Assembly: GCA_020049835.1 (NCBI GenBank)
Contig: JAGVLK010000021.1
Location: 1 to 64,000 of the forward strand
Direction: 5' to 3'
DNA length: 64,000 nt
Origin: Candidatus Babeliales bacterium
Lineage (GTDB): Bacteria > Babelota > Babeliae > Babelales > Vermiphilaceae
Below are positions 1 through 7,748 of this stretch, piece by piece; positions within the stretch are counted from its first letter, which is position 1; each line of letters opens with the position of its first letter. The notes beneath the pieces were generated by a model. It made no database searches. It had not been told where the DNA came from and saw only the letters and a list, made by a program, of their open reading frames with translations. A program made the position numbers and the translations under genes.

Positions 1-10
1 ACAATTGTAG

Positions 11-223
11 TGTTTTGTACTTCATGATCTTTCTCTTTTTTATAAGGAAACTGGTCATGAGTATACTTCAAATTTTAAAGTTTCAGAAGAGGTCTATTTT
101 ATAAATCAAGCAAATATTAGTTACGCCAAAGGATCACCTGAGGATGAAGCTCTCTATGCTATTAAGCGTGAAGCTTTACGCCAGGCTAAAGCTGGTGCAA
201 CGTCTGGGCGCGTTCAAGAGTAA
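11..223 (+). pseudogene. Decayed C-terminal fragment of a secreted-protein paralog
   Basis: The frame ending at the TAA at 221-223 is open back to a stop at 8-10 and contains no ATG. Its last ~33 codons closely match the C-terminus of the intact gene that follows: FINQ, then GSPEDEALYAIKREAL here against GSPEDDALYAIKREAM there, and QAKA-ATSG near the end. The upstream part (to about codon 35) does not align, so this is either a remnant of a duplicated gene or the end of a gene frameshifted near the window edge. No function is known for the family. Only the 3' end can be judged because the window begins here. Confidence 0.6.
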
Positions 224-250
224 GAACTTAATCATAGAAAACAGATGACT

Positions 251-283
251 AAGAGGATGGTAGAAATATCGTCCTCTTTTTTT
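251..283 (+). terminator. Rho-independent terminator
   Basis: A 7-bp stem AAGAGGA (251-257) / TCCTCTT (272-278) with a 14-nt loop runs straight into a T tract ending at 283. It lies just after the decayed paralog and ahead of the next gene, so it would separate the two tandem copies. Confidence 0.65.
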
Positions 284-385
284 CAAGAATATGCGGCACA
301 TGAGCCGGTAGCCAAAATACGTTTTAAAGACTACACTGAGCATAGTTTGTTTATTAACATGTAATCTACAGTACAAAAAATCACT

Positions 386-1546
386 ATGCTCATACCGCTG
401 CTTCTTTCAATCTTACTACTCACACCACATTCAGTTTTTTGTATGAGCACATTAGCCGGATTAGCGCATGCAACACGTCAACTATTGCCCGGACCTCGTT
501 CACAAACACGCGTAGCACATCTGATTGGCGGTAGTACCGCTGCGGTAGTTGGTAAAATCACCTATGATTATTTAAACAAAAACAATGGCAGCAAACAAGT
601 TCGTGCATCAGAATCTAGCGATCGCGAAGCAATACTGAATCAATTCTATGCAGACGAAGTAGCGCGTATAAAAAAAGAAAATGAACCTGTACAATGCTTG
701 CTCGATGCCATTTTTAAAGCTAATTGTAATCAAACGCTTTCAGAAACAGAATGTGCTCAAATTATAGACGCTATCCCTTTATTAGTAAGGGAAGACGATA
801 AGCATACCCCTTACAAACTCGCTTACCAAAAATTCTTTTGGGGAGAGCAATTTGAAACGTTACATCAACATTTTGAGAATAATTCTACACTTTTGCAAAG
901 CGACTTTTGTATTGTGAGACCTGCGCTACTAAAATCACTTGTTGCAACGATACATGCATGCAACGATTCCACCAATAAAAAACTCTTGGATAAAATTGTA
1001 GGCAAACTTCTGAGTATGAACACTAATGACAGAGCAAGATGGCTTACATATGGAATCTTTAAGAATTTTCCAGATTTACGCTTACGTATACTTGAACAGA
1101 TAACTGATCTGTATGACGTTAATACCTCGTATGAACATGCATGTTCAGTGGTCAATAGCATAGTTTATTGTGAAATCTCCCCTTTAATGAACCATTCTGA
1201 AACAATGCCATGTTTATTATATATGCTCCAATTTCTTGCTCAGCAAAACATAGGTACCGGTGCACTTGTTACATATTTACTGCATGAAGAACCACCAACT
1301 CTCCGAACTGATAAACAAATGTTATCATGGCTTTTAACCAAGCAACTTATGCAACATCCTGAGCTTACACCTGCACTTGCTGCAACGTATAATAACCCTG
1401 CGCCAGAATTTAATGGATTCAGGGATTTTATAAATCAAACACATTATAGTTACTGTAAAGGATCACCTGAGGATGACGCGCTGTATGCTATTAAACGTGA
1501 AGCCATGCAGCAGGCTAAAGCTGCTGCTACATCTGGGTGTGTATAA
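386..1546 (+). CDS. Exported protein of unknown function (386 aa)
   Basis: The product is not recognised. It starts with a short hydrophobic leader (residues 1-19, LLLSILLL core) typical of a Sec signal peptide, followed by a glycine/alanine-rich stretch around residues 47-58 and a mostly helical remainder with scattered cysteines. The C-terminal 30 residues are nearly repeated in the decayed fragment upstream, so the locus is a tandem duplication of which one copy survives. No clear Shine-Dalgarno precedes the ATG at 386; an in-frame ATG lies at 440 but would remove the leader. It is followed after 24 bp by a co-directional exported metalloprotease, so the two may be cotranscribed. Confidence 0.75.
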   Translation: MLIPLLLSILLLTPHSVFCMSTLAGLAHATRQLLPGPRSQTRVAHLIGGSTAAVVGKITYDYLNKNNGSKQVRASESSDREAILNQFYADEVARIKKENEPVQCLLDAIFKANCNQTLSETECAQIIDAIPLLVREDDKHTPYKLAYQKFFWGEQFETLHQHFENNSTLLQSDFCIVRPALLKSLVATIHACNDSTNKKLLDKIVGKLLSMNTNDRARWLTYGIFKNFPDLRLRILEQITDLYDVNTSYEHACSVVNSIVYCEISPLMNHSETMPCLLYMLQFLAQQNIGTGALVTYLLHEEPPTLRTDKQMLSWLLTKQLMQHPELTPALAATYNNPAPEFNGFRDFINQTHYSYCKGSPEDDALYAIKREAMQQAKAAATSGCV

Positions 1547-1570
1547 AAAAACTCTATTAAAGGACTAATT

Positions 1571-2329
1571 ATGCAAAAGATTATAACGTCGCTATTACTC
1601 TGCACCATCCTAGCTGCTACCGCACACGAAAAGCCTGAAGTACCCTGTGATTTCTATTTTAGAAAACTATATTGCAATGATGAGTTTAAAAGATCTCCCA
1701 TAACAGAATTACCTGAGTATCTCATTGATGCTTGTGAAAAGAGTGGCGTAAACCCTGCCGATATACATGTTTTTAACGAAGACTCTTATACCCCTCTTTT
1801 TGCTGCTCATACAGTTGGTTCTAATATAATGCTTACTAATAGATTTTGGCAATTTGATGAAGATGTACAAGCCTGGTATTTCGCTCACGAATTAAGTCAT
1901 ACAAAATATGATAACACCGATTCATTTTGGCAAGCCAATCACAAACTCGTCGATTTTCAAATCGGTTCAACTGCAGTCGGTACCGCTAGCGTTACGGCAC
2001 AGCTGTTAATAAAAAAGATACGCAACATTCCTGCCGTAATAGGCACCGTTTGTATATGGGGACTCGCCAATGTTGCAGCACTTTACGATTATTATCAAAA
2101 GAATCAAGAAATAGAGCTACGCGCCAATGATGATGCATCAAGAGCCGTAGGTCCAGAAGCTGGAATTAAGGTAACCCATCAACATATCTGGGATAGAAAT
2201 GCCGGTAACAAGTCTACCATCAATAGACTTGAGTATTACGCAGATCAATTAGGATTCTCTACCCATGGATCGCTTGAGGTACAATTAGCGCGGCTTGAAA
2301 AAATCAAGAAGGAAATGGAATCTAAGTAA
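1571..2329 (+). CDS. Exported M48-type zinc metalloprotease
   Basis: The 252-aa protein has a signal peptide (residues 1-18, cleavage near ATA-HE) and the zinc-protease motif HELSH at 106-110. Two hydrophobic helices (about 129-148 and 152-172) follow, then a stretch with IELRAND near residue 182. This order, HExxH then a membrane hairpin then a Glu/Asp motif, is that of HtpX-like M48 proteases. A second candidate for the third zinc ligand is EYYADQLG at 221-228. It probably degrades proteins in the envelope or outside the cell. The ribosome site AAAGGA lies just before the ATG. The family is well supported; the substrate is unknown. Confidence 0.8.
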   Translation: MQKIITSLLLCTILAATAHEKPEVPCDFYFRKLYCNDEFKRSPITELPEYLIDACEKSGVNPADIHVFNEDSYTPLFAAHTVGSNIMLTNRFWQFDEDVQAWYFAHELSHTKYDNTDSFWQANHKLVDFQIGSTAVGTASVTAQLLIKKIRNIPAVIGTVCIWGLANVAALYDYYQKNQEIELRANDDASRAVGPEAGIKVTHQHIWDRNAGNKSTINRLEYYADQLGFSTHGSLEVQLARLEKIKKEMESK

Positions 2330-2332
2330 CTA

Positions 2333-2372
2333 AGCGTAAGCCCTTCGTAGCTTGGCAAGCAAGCGTAGTAGG
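2333..2372. repeat. Palindromic intergenic repeat (second family)
   Basis: Between two convergent genes lies a short GC-richer palindromic stretch (CCCTTCGTAGC ... GCGTAGTAGGG). Similar words (CTTCG, GCTTGCC, GGCGTAGC) recur near 24826, 30226 and 55785. Between convergent stops it could also act as a weak bidirectional terminator. The copies are divergent and were matched only by eye. Confidence 0.35.
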
Positions 2373-2373
2373 G

Positions 2374-3735
2374 TCATTTTCCTACACAAAACTCACGGAA
2401 CACACGGTCCATGCACATCTCACTGACAGTTTTGCCAGTTAATTGACTCAGCTGTTCAATAACTTCTTGCAAATGCACATAGAGCAGTTCATATGCAATG
2501 CGCCCGGTGAGCATTGGCAACATAGCCAGTAATTTATGTTCCACATCAAGCAGCACGTTAAACTGGCGCGCATTGAGCACAAACGGATAATCTTGCGCTT
2601 GGCTTATGCGTGCAATATGTTCTTGAATTGTCTGTTGCACATGGACAACATCAGGTTTTGAACTGGTGCACACTGCAAGCCCTTGGGCAATGCGTGTAAC
2701 ACGTTCAGGTAAATCTGCTTTAGTGTACAACAGAATTGTTTTTATTTGATAGCGTGTATACAGCTGGCGATACAGCTGCTCTTCTTGCTCCGTCATAGCA
2801 CGTGATGCATCGATAATCAGTAACACTACATCAGCTAATTCTGCTTCTTTATACGAGCGTTCAATACCAGCTTGTTCAATTACATCATCAGTTTGACGCA
2901 AACCTGCCGTATCAACGAGTGTCCAATACTCTTGTTGTTGGTAAATACCGGCTTCAATAACATCGCGCGTTGTGCCGGCAATAGGAGTAACAATAGCGCG
3001 CTCTTTTGCAAGCAATGCATTAAATAAGCTCGATTTGCCAGCGTTCACCGAACCGATGCACGCGATACGAAAACCTTCTTTGATGCGCTGCTGTTGATCG
3101 AACGCAATTTTAAGCTCTGCAATCTGTGCCAGGAGCTGCTCAATAATATCTTTTATCTGTGGGCCAAATTCAAGCTGCTCTTCTTCTATAAATTCAAAGC
3201 TCGCTTGGCAAAATGCGGTTGCCTTAATAAGTTCTTGTTCCAGCGCATGTAAGTAACGCGAAAAGCTTCCTTCAACCTGTGCGAGCGATTTTTTGAGCGC
3301 CTGCAACGTATGTGCATGTATGAGTTCGTTAATCGCTTCCGCTTGTACTAAATCCATTTTGCCATTCAACACAGCGCGTTTGCAAAATTCCCCTTCTTGG
3401 GCCATGCGTGCGCCGGCTGCAATAGCAGAGGCGATAATCGCTTCGATAATAAAGGGATTATTGTGGCAGGTAATTTCCACCACGTTTTCACCGGTGAATG
3501 TTTTAGGTCCATGCATTACCAAGAACATAACCTGATCGATCGGTTGCCCCTGGTCATTAATTACATGCCCTACATGCACGGTGTGCGAAGGTACGGTATC
3601 AAGGGGAACGTGAGCATAGAGGTTGCTTATACGCGTTGCTACTGCCAATGCATCGGCGCCCGAAAGGCGCAATAATGCTATTGCACCCGCTCCACGCGGC
3701 GTACATTGAGCTATAATTGTCTGATTATACAGCAT
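2374..3735 (-). CDS. mnmE: tRNA modification GTPase MnmE
   Basis: MnmE, with MnmG, installs the carboxymethylaminomethyl group at C5 of the wobble uridine of certain tRNAs. The 453-aa protein has the family's usual length. It shows the N-terminal folate-binding domain, then a G domain with GSVNAGKS (228-235), TTRD (255-258), DTAG (275-278) and TKAD (about 339), and ends in the hallmark C-terminal CVGK (450-453) carrying the catalytic cysteine. An AGGAGG lies about 10 nt before the ATG. It sits 26 bp downstream of a jag-like gene; the jag-mnmE order is conserved in many bacteria, where it usually lies near the replication origin. Confidence 0.97.
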   Translation of the reverse strand: MLYNQTIIAQCTPRGAGAIALLRLSGADALAVATRISNLYAHVPLDTVPSHTVHVGHVINDQGQPIDQVMFLVMHGPKTFTGENVVEITCHNNPFIIEAIIASAIAAGARMAQEGEFCKRAVLNGKMDLVQAEAINELIHAHTLQALKKSLAQVEGSFSRYLHALEQELIKATAFCQASFEFIEEEQLEFGPQIKDIIEQLLAQIAELKIAFDQQQRIKEGFRIACIGSVNAGKSSLFNALLAKERAIVTPIAGTTRDVIEAGIYQQQEYWTLVDTAGLRQTDDVIEQAGIERSYKEAELADVVLLIIDASRAMTEQEEQLYRQLYTRYQIKTILLYTKADLPERVTRIAQGLAVCTSSKPDVVHVQQTIQEHIARISQAQDYPFVLNARQFNVLLDVEHKLLAMLPMLTGRIAYELLYVHLQEVIEQLSQLTGKTVSEMCMDRVFREFCVGK

Positions 3736-3761
3736 AGAACGTAAACCTCCTGAAACGACTT

Positions 3762-4394
3762 TTAGGCATTATGCATGCATATAACCTTAAACCCTTTGAG
3801 CGGCCTTTTGCAGGTATTACGCAATGATTGCAACAGCAGATGCGCGCAGCTACGATAGAAAATCCTGCAGCGCTCTTCATCCTCAAATGGCGCTTTTTCA
3901 AACGTTACTTTAAGGTGATATTTTTGGGGTTCAATAGCAAATGCGATATTTTTCTGTTCAGCAAGCGTAAACAGATCTTGTAACCATTTTTGTGCATATT
4001 CTACCATTGATGGTGACCACAATGGGGTATCATTTTTAGGTTTTGCCGCAACTTGCTGCTCATTAACTTCACGCGGTTCAGGTGCCTTCTGCTCACGGTG
4101 CTGTGGCGCTTTTGGTGTTTGCACCGGCAATGGACGGGTCACCGCCTTAGGTTTTGGCTGCTGTTGTTGCTGTGCGTGTGGCTGTTGTTGAGCAGGTTTT
4201 GCCGTATGCTCTTTTTTCTTGGGCTGTTCTTGAAAGAAAATGGCAATCTTTGCAGATTTTACCGTAAAGCCAAAGAAATTCTTCTGAGGAACTTCAAAAA
4301 TACGAATGGAGAAATCCTCAGGTTGGCCGGCGCGCTGCCAGGCCTGAAAAATAGCTTTTTCTATGGAAGAAGCCTCTTGGACGATTGATTTCAT
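3762..4394 (-). CDS. jag: Jag/KhpB-like RNA-binding protein
   Basis: Residues 1-55 form a Jag_N domain (the stretch with PQKNFFGF and VKSAKIAIF matches its end). Residues 56-127 are a low-complexity linker rich in Lys, Pro and Gln. The C-terminal ~80 residues look like a single KH-type fold (HLKVTFEKAPF). No R3H motif is visible, so the protein lacks the third domain of classical Jag/KhpB. The family binds RNA and affects cell envelope growth in Firmicutes. The start has GAGG 6 nt upstream. It precedes mnmE in the same operon. The usual yidC neighbour is absent; a tRNA gene lies upstream instead. Confidence 0.8.
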   Translation of the reverse strand: MKSIVQEASSIEKAIFQAWQRAGQPEDFSIRIFEVPQKNFFGFTVKSAKIAIFFQEQPKKKEHTAKPAQQQPHAQQQQQPKPKAVTRPLPVQTPKAPQHREQKAPEPREVNEQQVAAKPKNDTPLWSPSMVEYAQKWLQDLFTLAEQKNIAFAIEPQKYHLKVTFEKAPFEDEERCRIFYRSCAHLLLQSLRNTCKRPLKGFKVICMHNA

Positions 4395-4509
4395 GTAATA
4401 CCTCGATCAAAAGAATATAATTTTTACGTTTTTTGCGTATTAATGCACGATTTTCTGCAAATTGTGGGAAATAAAAGAAGGGCAAGAGACCTACATCTGC
4501 TCTAGTATC

Positions 4510-4585
4510 TGGAGCGGGAAACGGGACTCGAACCCGCAACCTTTGCCATGGCAAGGCAACGCTCTACCAATTGAGCTATTCCCGC
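4510..4585 (-). tRNA. tRNA-Gly (anticodon GCC)
   Basis: Read on the minus strand, a full cloverleaf forms. The acceptor stem is GCGGGAA/TTCCCGC, the D stem GAGC, the anticodon stem TTGCC/GGCAA with loop TTGCCAT (anticodon GCC), and the T arm GCGGG-TTCGAGT-CCCGT. The discriminator is T and the CCA end is encoded (4510-4512). It is 116 bp upstream of the jag-like gene on the same strand. Confidence 0.96.
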
Positions 4586-4650
4586 GTATATCTTAGTAAT
4601 TTCAGTAAAAATGTACCATTCTTGTAATATTTGTCAACTAGAACAGTTAC

Positions 4651-5091
4651 CTACCAGATCACTGCTCCAAACAAAGCATCGTGCCATGATTGTGGGGCCA
4701 TTGGCCTAACTAGGCGATATGCCTGTTTGAGGGCAATAAGCGCTCCTCCAATTGCAGCTGCACCCTGCAGATAAGATTCATCAAGACCCATATATTTTAA
4801 GCCGTGTAGAACACCAAAGCCAGCACCTGTTCGCAAGCAGATTGTTGCATATGAATCGCTGTATGCCCGAAATAGCGATTGTCGGCCTGCCGTATTGTTT
4901 TCAACAAACCGGTTATAATAGAGTGTTCTAACGTTCCAAACCAAAGCGCTGGAAGCAACCCCACTGGCCGTCCATGCAGCTCCTGTTGCAATGCCGGTTG
5001 CGACATCCTTCACAAGTGGCACCATGTCGCTTGCATGTATAGACCCGACAAGAATACAACAGAGTATGCCACTCAACAGTAAACGCTTCAT
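4651..5091 (-). CDS. Exported/membrane protein, tandem paralog family B (copy 2)
   Basis: A 146-aa protein of unknown function. A signal peptide occupies residues 1-20 (MKRLLLSGILCC core, IHA before the mature part). The mature part is rich in Gly, Ala and small residues and has two probable membrane segments. It shares with its neighbour, which ends 17 bp upstream, the pattern AT-GxAxGxAW, then HGLK, then YLxG, then IGG. The pair is therefore a tandem duplication. AAGGAG sits 5 nt before the ATG. A small integral or envelope protein is likely; I do not recognise a named family. Confidence 0.7.
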   Translation of the reverse strand: MKRLLLSGILCCILVGSIHASDMVPLVKDVATGIATGAAWTASGVASSALVWNVRTLYYNRFVENNTAGRQSLFRAYSDSYATICLRTGAGFGVLHGLKYMGLDESYLQGAAAIGGALIALKQAYRLVRPMAPQSWHDALFGAVIW

Positions 5092-5108
5092 TTTATCTCC
5101 TTTTTATT

Positions 5109-5561
5109 TTATTCCTCATTTTCAGGTCGAAGCTGAGTACCTGCAGCTGCAGGTCGTATTTGCCTTTGTGTATGCTGGTGCTGTAGCCATACATAATAGA
5201 GCGTTGGTAATGCAAGAGAACCACCAATAATGCCCGTTCCTGAAAGATATTCTTTATCAACGACTATCTTTTTGAGGCCATGCGCCACGCCACAAGCTGA
5301 ACCTAATCCACCTACAATCAACCCTCCCCAAAAATATCCTGATTTACAGCTTTCAGGGTCGGTAATACCTGAGGAAAAATTCAGTCTAAGATCCATATCT
5401 ACTGCTACAACCCCTCCAAGAGTTCCACCTGTAGACCACGCAACTCCTTTTGCAAGGCCTGAAGTTGCACCTTGAATGTACGGCGCCACATCATTTGAGC
5501 TTGCGTTCATAAATCCAGTAATTACACAACAAAAAAGACCGAAGAAATTACTTCTTGTCAT
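5109..5561 (-). CDS. Exported/membrane protein, tandem paralog family B (copy 1)
   Basis: A paralog of the next gene downstream, sharing GVAHGLKK, YLSGTGIIGG and the Gly/Ala-rich helical layout; function unknown. The longer frame begins with TTG at 5567, but ATG at 5561 gives a sensible leader (FFGLFCCVITGFMNAS). The ATG overlaps the last codons of the upstream small gene by 14 bp, which suggests translational coupling. The C-terminal tail is polar and rich in Gln, Arg and His, unlike the paralog. Confidence 0.65.
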   Translation of the reverse strand: MTRSNFFGLFCCVITGFMNASSNDVAPYIQGATSGLAKGVAWSTGGTLGGVVAVDMDLRLNFSSGITDPESCKSGYFWGGLIVGGLGSACGVAHGLKKIVVDKEYLSGTGIIGGSLALPTLYYVWLQHQHTQRQIRPAAAGTQLRPENEE

Positions 5562-5757
5562 CAGCAAACAACTCTTTTTTTATTTTTTCGAACGAGATAG
5601 TTTTACCTTTTTTCTGCGTACGCAAATTAGCCGTATACACATCAAGTGCATCTTCAAGTTTTTCCATGAGTGCTTCAAACTCTTTCAATTTGAGTTTTAC
5701 ACCGACTTTATTGCCTTCTTCATCATAAAAAATCTGTGCATTAATCTTGATTTTCAT
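5548..5757 (-). CDS. Small antitoxin-like protein (69 aa)
   Basis: The short acidic/lysine-rich protein has a strand-helix layout (IFYDEEGNKVGVKLKLKEFE, then EALMEKLEDALDVY). This resembles the N-terminal half of Phd/YefM-like and related antitoxins, where a conserved 'V..E.GK..aV.L....Y..L...LED' pattern is usual. No toxin gene adjoins it: both neighbours encode exported membrane-type proteins. It may be an orphan antitoxin or an unrelated small regulator. AAAGGA lies 8 nt before the ATG, so it is probably translated. The assignment rests on a by-eye pattern only. Confidence 0.55.
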   Translation of the reverse strand: MKIKINAQIFYDEEGNKVGVKLKLKEFEALMEKLEDALDVYTANLRTQKKGKTISFEKIKKELFADDKK

Positions 5758-5912
5758 TGCCCAAATCCTTTCAATATCTTTCTACCTTACTCTTATTTTG
5801 ACCGATAATCATCGCTTATACAAATGCCTTGGCATCACTAATACTATGTTTACGCACAAGAATATTGCAACATCCGCCATTACCTTTTAAGCTACTACAC
5901 AAGGAGCAACTC

Positions 5913-6512
5913 ATGATAGATATACTCTGCGGAACCATTACACACATTGTAGATGATGCCATAACCGTGGTAACCGGTGGCATCGGCTTGCGCTTGCAGG
6001 TACCACAAGTACATATGTTTTCGCCACAAACAGTCGTAACACTCTATGTGCATATGCATTGGAACCAAGAACAGGGACCATCATTATTTGGCTTTAGCAA
6101 CGAGCTTGATCGGCAAGTATTTCTGCTCATTATCAGCTGTTCGGGCATTGGGCCCAAAATTGCACTCAGTATATTAAGTTCATTGGGTAGCAGCGGCTGC
6201 GTGCATGCAATCTGCCAAGGGGATGATAAAGCATTAAGCAAAGTTCCGGGCATCGGCACCAAAAAAGCAGAACAGATTATTGTGAGCTTAAAGCACAAGA
6301 TGCAAAAACTGGTTAAATCCGGCGTTGCGCTGGAAGATATCTCCGGCCTGCAACAGATGCATGAACTTAATGATGTGCTCACATCACTTAACTATTCAAA
6401 GCGCGAAATCGATGCAACACTGCATTGGCTGGCAGAACAGCCGGCAAGCGAACCGGTTCCATTTGATAAACTGATGCGTCAAGCACTTTCATTTTTATCA
6501 AAAAAGGCATAA
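5913..6512 (+). CDS. ruvA: Holliday junction DNA helicase subunit RuvA
   Basis: RuvA binds four-way DNA junctions and loads the RuvB motor for branch migration. The frame is open from 5829, but the ATG at 5913 has AAGGAG 6 nt upstream and gives the canonical N-terminus MIDILCGTI, 199 aa, the usual length. The OB-fold (1-62) is followed by two helix-hairpin-helix motifs (CSGIGPKIALSIL and VPGIGTKKAEQII) and a C-terminal RuvB-contacting domain (about 150-199) after a flexible linker. ruvB and ruvC are not in this window. Next downstream, 29 bp away, is a comEC-like fragment. Confidence 0.95.
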   Translation: MIDILCGTITHIVDDAITVVTGGIGLRLQVPQVHMFSPQTVVTLYVHMHWNQEQGPSLFGFSNELDRQVFLLIISCSGIGPKIALSILSSLGSSGCVHAICQGDDKALSKVPGIGTKKAEQIIVSLKHKMQKLVKSGVALEDISGLQQMHELNDVLTSLNYSKREIDATLHWLAEQPASEPVPFDKLMRQALSFLSKKA

Positions 6513-6541
6513 AATCTTAATTCTAGGGAATTAGGGATTTT

Positions 6542-7663
6542 ATGTGGACATACGTTTACGCATTGCGTTCATTTCATGCTTTTTTTATTGCTGCAACACT
6601 TTTTATCTGCGGTATATGTGCTGCATACAGTATGCACAGCGCTATTTTTTGCCTGGCAATTGCCACTGCATGTATCGCCATAACTGCACGCATGACATCA
6701 TCGGCATATAAAACTGCCCTGCTGTGTTTAAGTTTATTTGCACTCGGCTTTGTGCGCTGCTATTGGCAACAGGCAAGCTATAAAGCGATGTTACAATCGT
6801 TGCAGCAAACAACTGCATTACATCTGTATGCACAGGTAACTGATATCAAAAAAGCTGATCACCCACGCTATAAAGCGGTCATGGTATGCAGCGTGACAGC
6901 TCGATATACCGATGACTCGATGGCCGATTATGCACACAGCTGGAACCTGCAATGTTATTGTGCAACAATGCCCTCTTGCACCGTTGGCGATACTATTCAG
7001 CTGCACAACGTTCATATTACGCCGGCACGCAATAATGATTTTGGCACTTTTTTGCTCAAAGAAAATCTGCATGCAACCGCTTTTATAAAGCGCGCGCAAT
7101 GTTCGCTCGTGTATCATCCGGCATGGTCATGTGCACGTTACTTGCATGAACTGCGTCAGCAGATTACCCAACAGCTGCACAGCAAATGCTCACCGCAAAC
7201 ATTTGGCCTTATTATGCTTATTTTTTTTGGTGACCGTCTGCAAGCAAAAAAGGAGTATCTGGCTACAAAAGAGCTTTTTAATGGCTGGGGCATTATGCAT
7301 TTTCTGGCGCGCTCCGGTTTGCATTTGGTTATCTTTATTGTGGCACTCAACTACTGCTTGCGTCGCATCCCGCTGGCATTTGGTTACAAAAAACTGCTGC
7401 TTGCATGCATTTGCATGCTTTATTATCTGTTAAGCTGGTCCAGCATCTCTTTTGTGCGTGCATTACTTACTTTCTTTTGGTATACCACCTATACGTTGTG
7501 CAACTTACAAATTGATGGACCGCGCATTGTAATGCTGGTAACAACTCTTTGCCTTGTGCATAACCCTATGCTGCTCTTTTTCTTGGATTTTCAGTTGAGC
7601 TTTGGCCTCACTTTGGTGCTGGCAGTCATAACGCGCTCTACAACTAACACAAAACTGGCGTAA
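6542..7663 (+). CDS. comEC: ComEC/Rec2-like membrane protein lacking the nuclease domain
   Basis: The protein has N-terminal hydrophobic segments, a soluble DUF4131-like OB part (about 85-160), then the Competence domain with its signature around GIMHFLARSGLHLVIF, then further membrane helices. Full ComEC (about 700-800 aa) forms the inner-membrane DNA uptake channel and ends in a metallo-beta-lactamase-like nuclease. This copy stops at 373 aa within the channel part, and a different gene begins within 100 bp. So the C-terminal half is missing rather than frameshifted nearby. It could be a reduced channel, or be decaying. Confidence 0.8.
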   Translation: MWTYVYALRSFHAFFIAATLFICGICAAYSMHSAIFCLAIATACIAITARMTSSAYKTALLCLSLFALGFVRCYWQQASYKAMLQSLQQTTALHLYAQVTDIKKADHPRYKAVMVCSVTARYTDDSMADYAHSWNLQCYCATMPSCTVGDTIQLHNVHITPARNNDFGTFLLKENLHATAFIKRAQCSLVYHPAWSCARYLHELRQQITQQLHSKCSPQTFGLIMLIFFGDRLQAKKEYLATKELFNGWGIMHFLARSGLHLVIFIVALNYCLRRIPLAFGYKKLLLACICMLYYLLSWSSISFVRALLTFFWYTTYTLCNLQIDGPRIVMLVTTLCLVHNPMLLFFLDFQLSFGLTLVLAVITRSTTNTKLA

Positions 7664-7748
7664 CGAGCTCGACCCTTGTAACATCTACCCCCCTTTACGT
7701 ATGCTAGACAAAGAAGAGAGGTATATACATTCCAAGGAGGGGGTTATC

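Noticed and set aside
7201-7700. Frameshifted full-length ComEC
   Set aside because: Only 37 bp separate the stop from the next open frame, and no metallo-beta-lactamase motif is found in any frame nearby.
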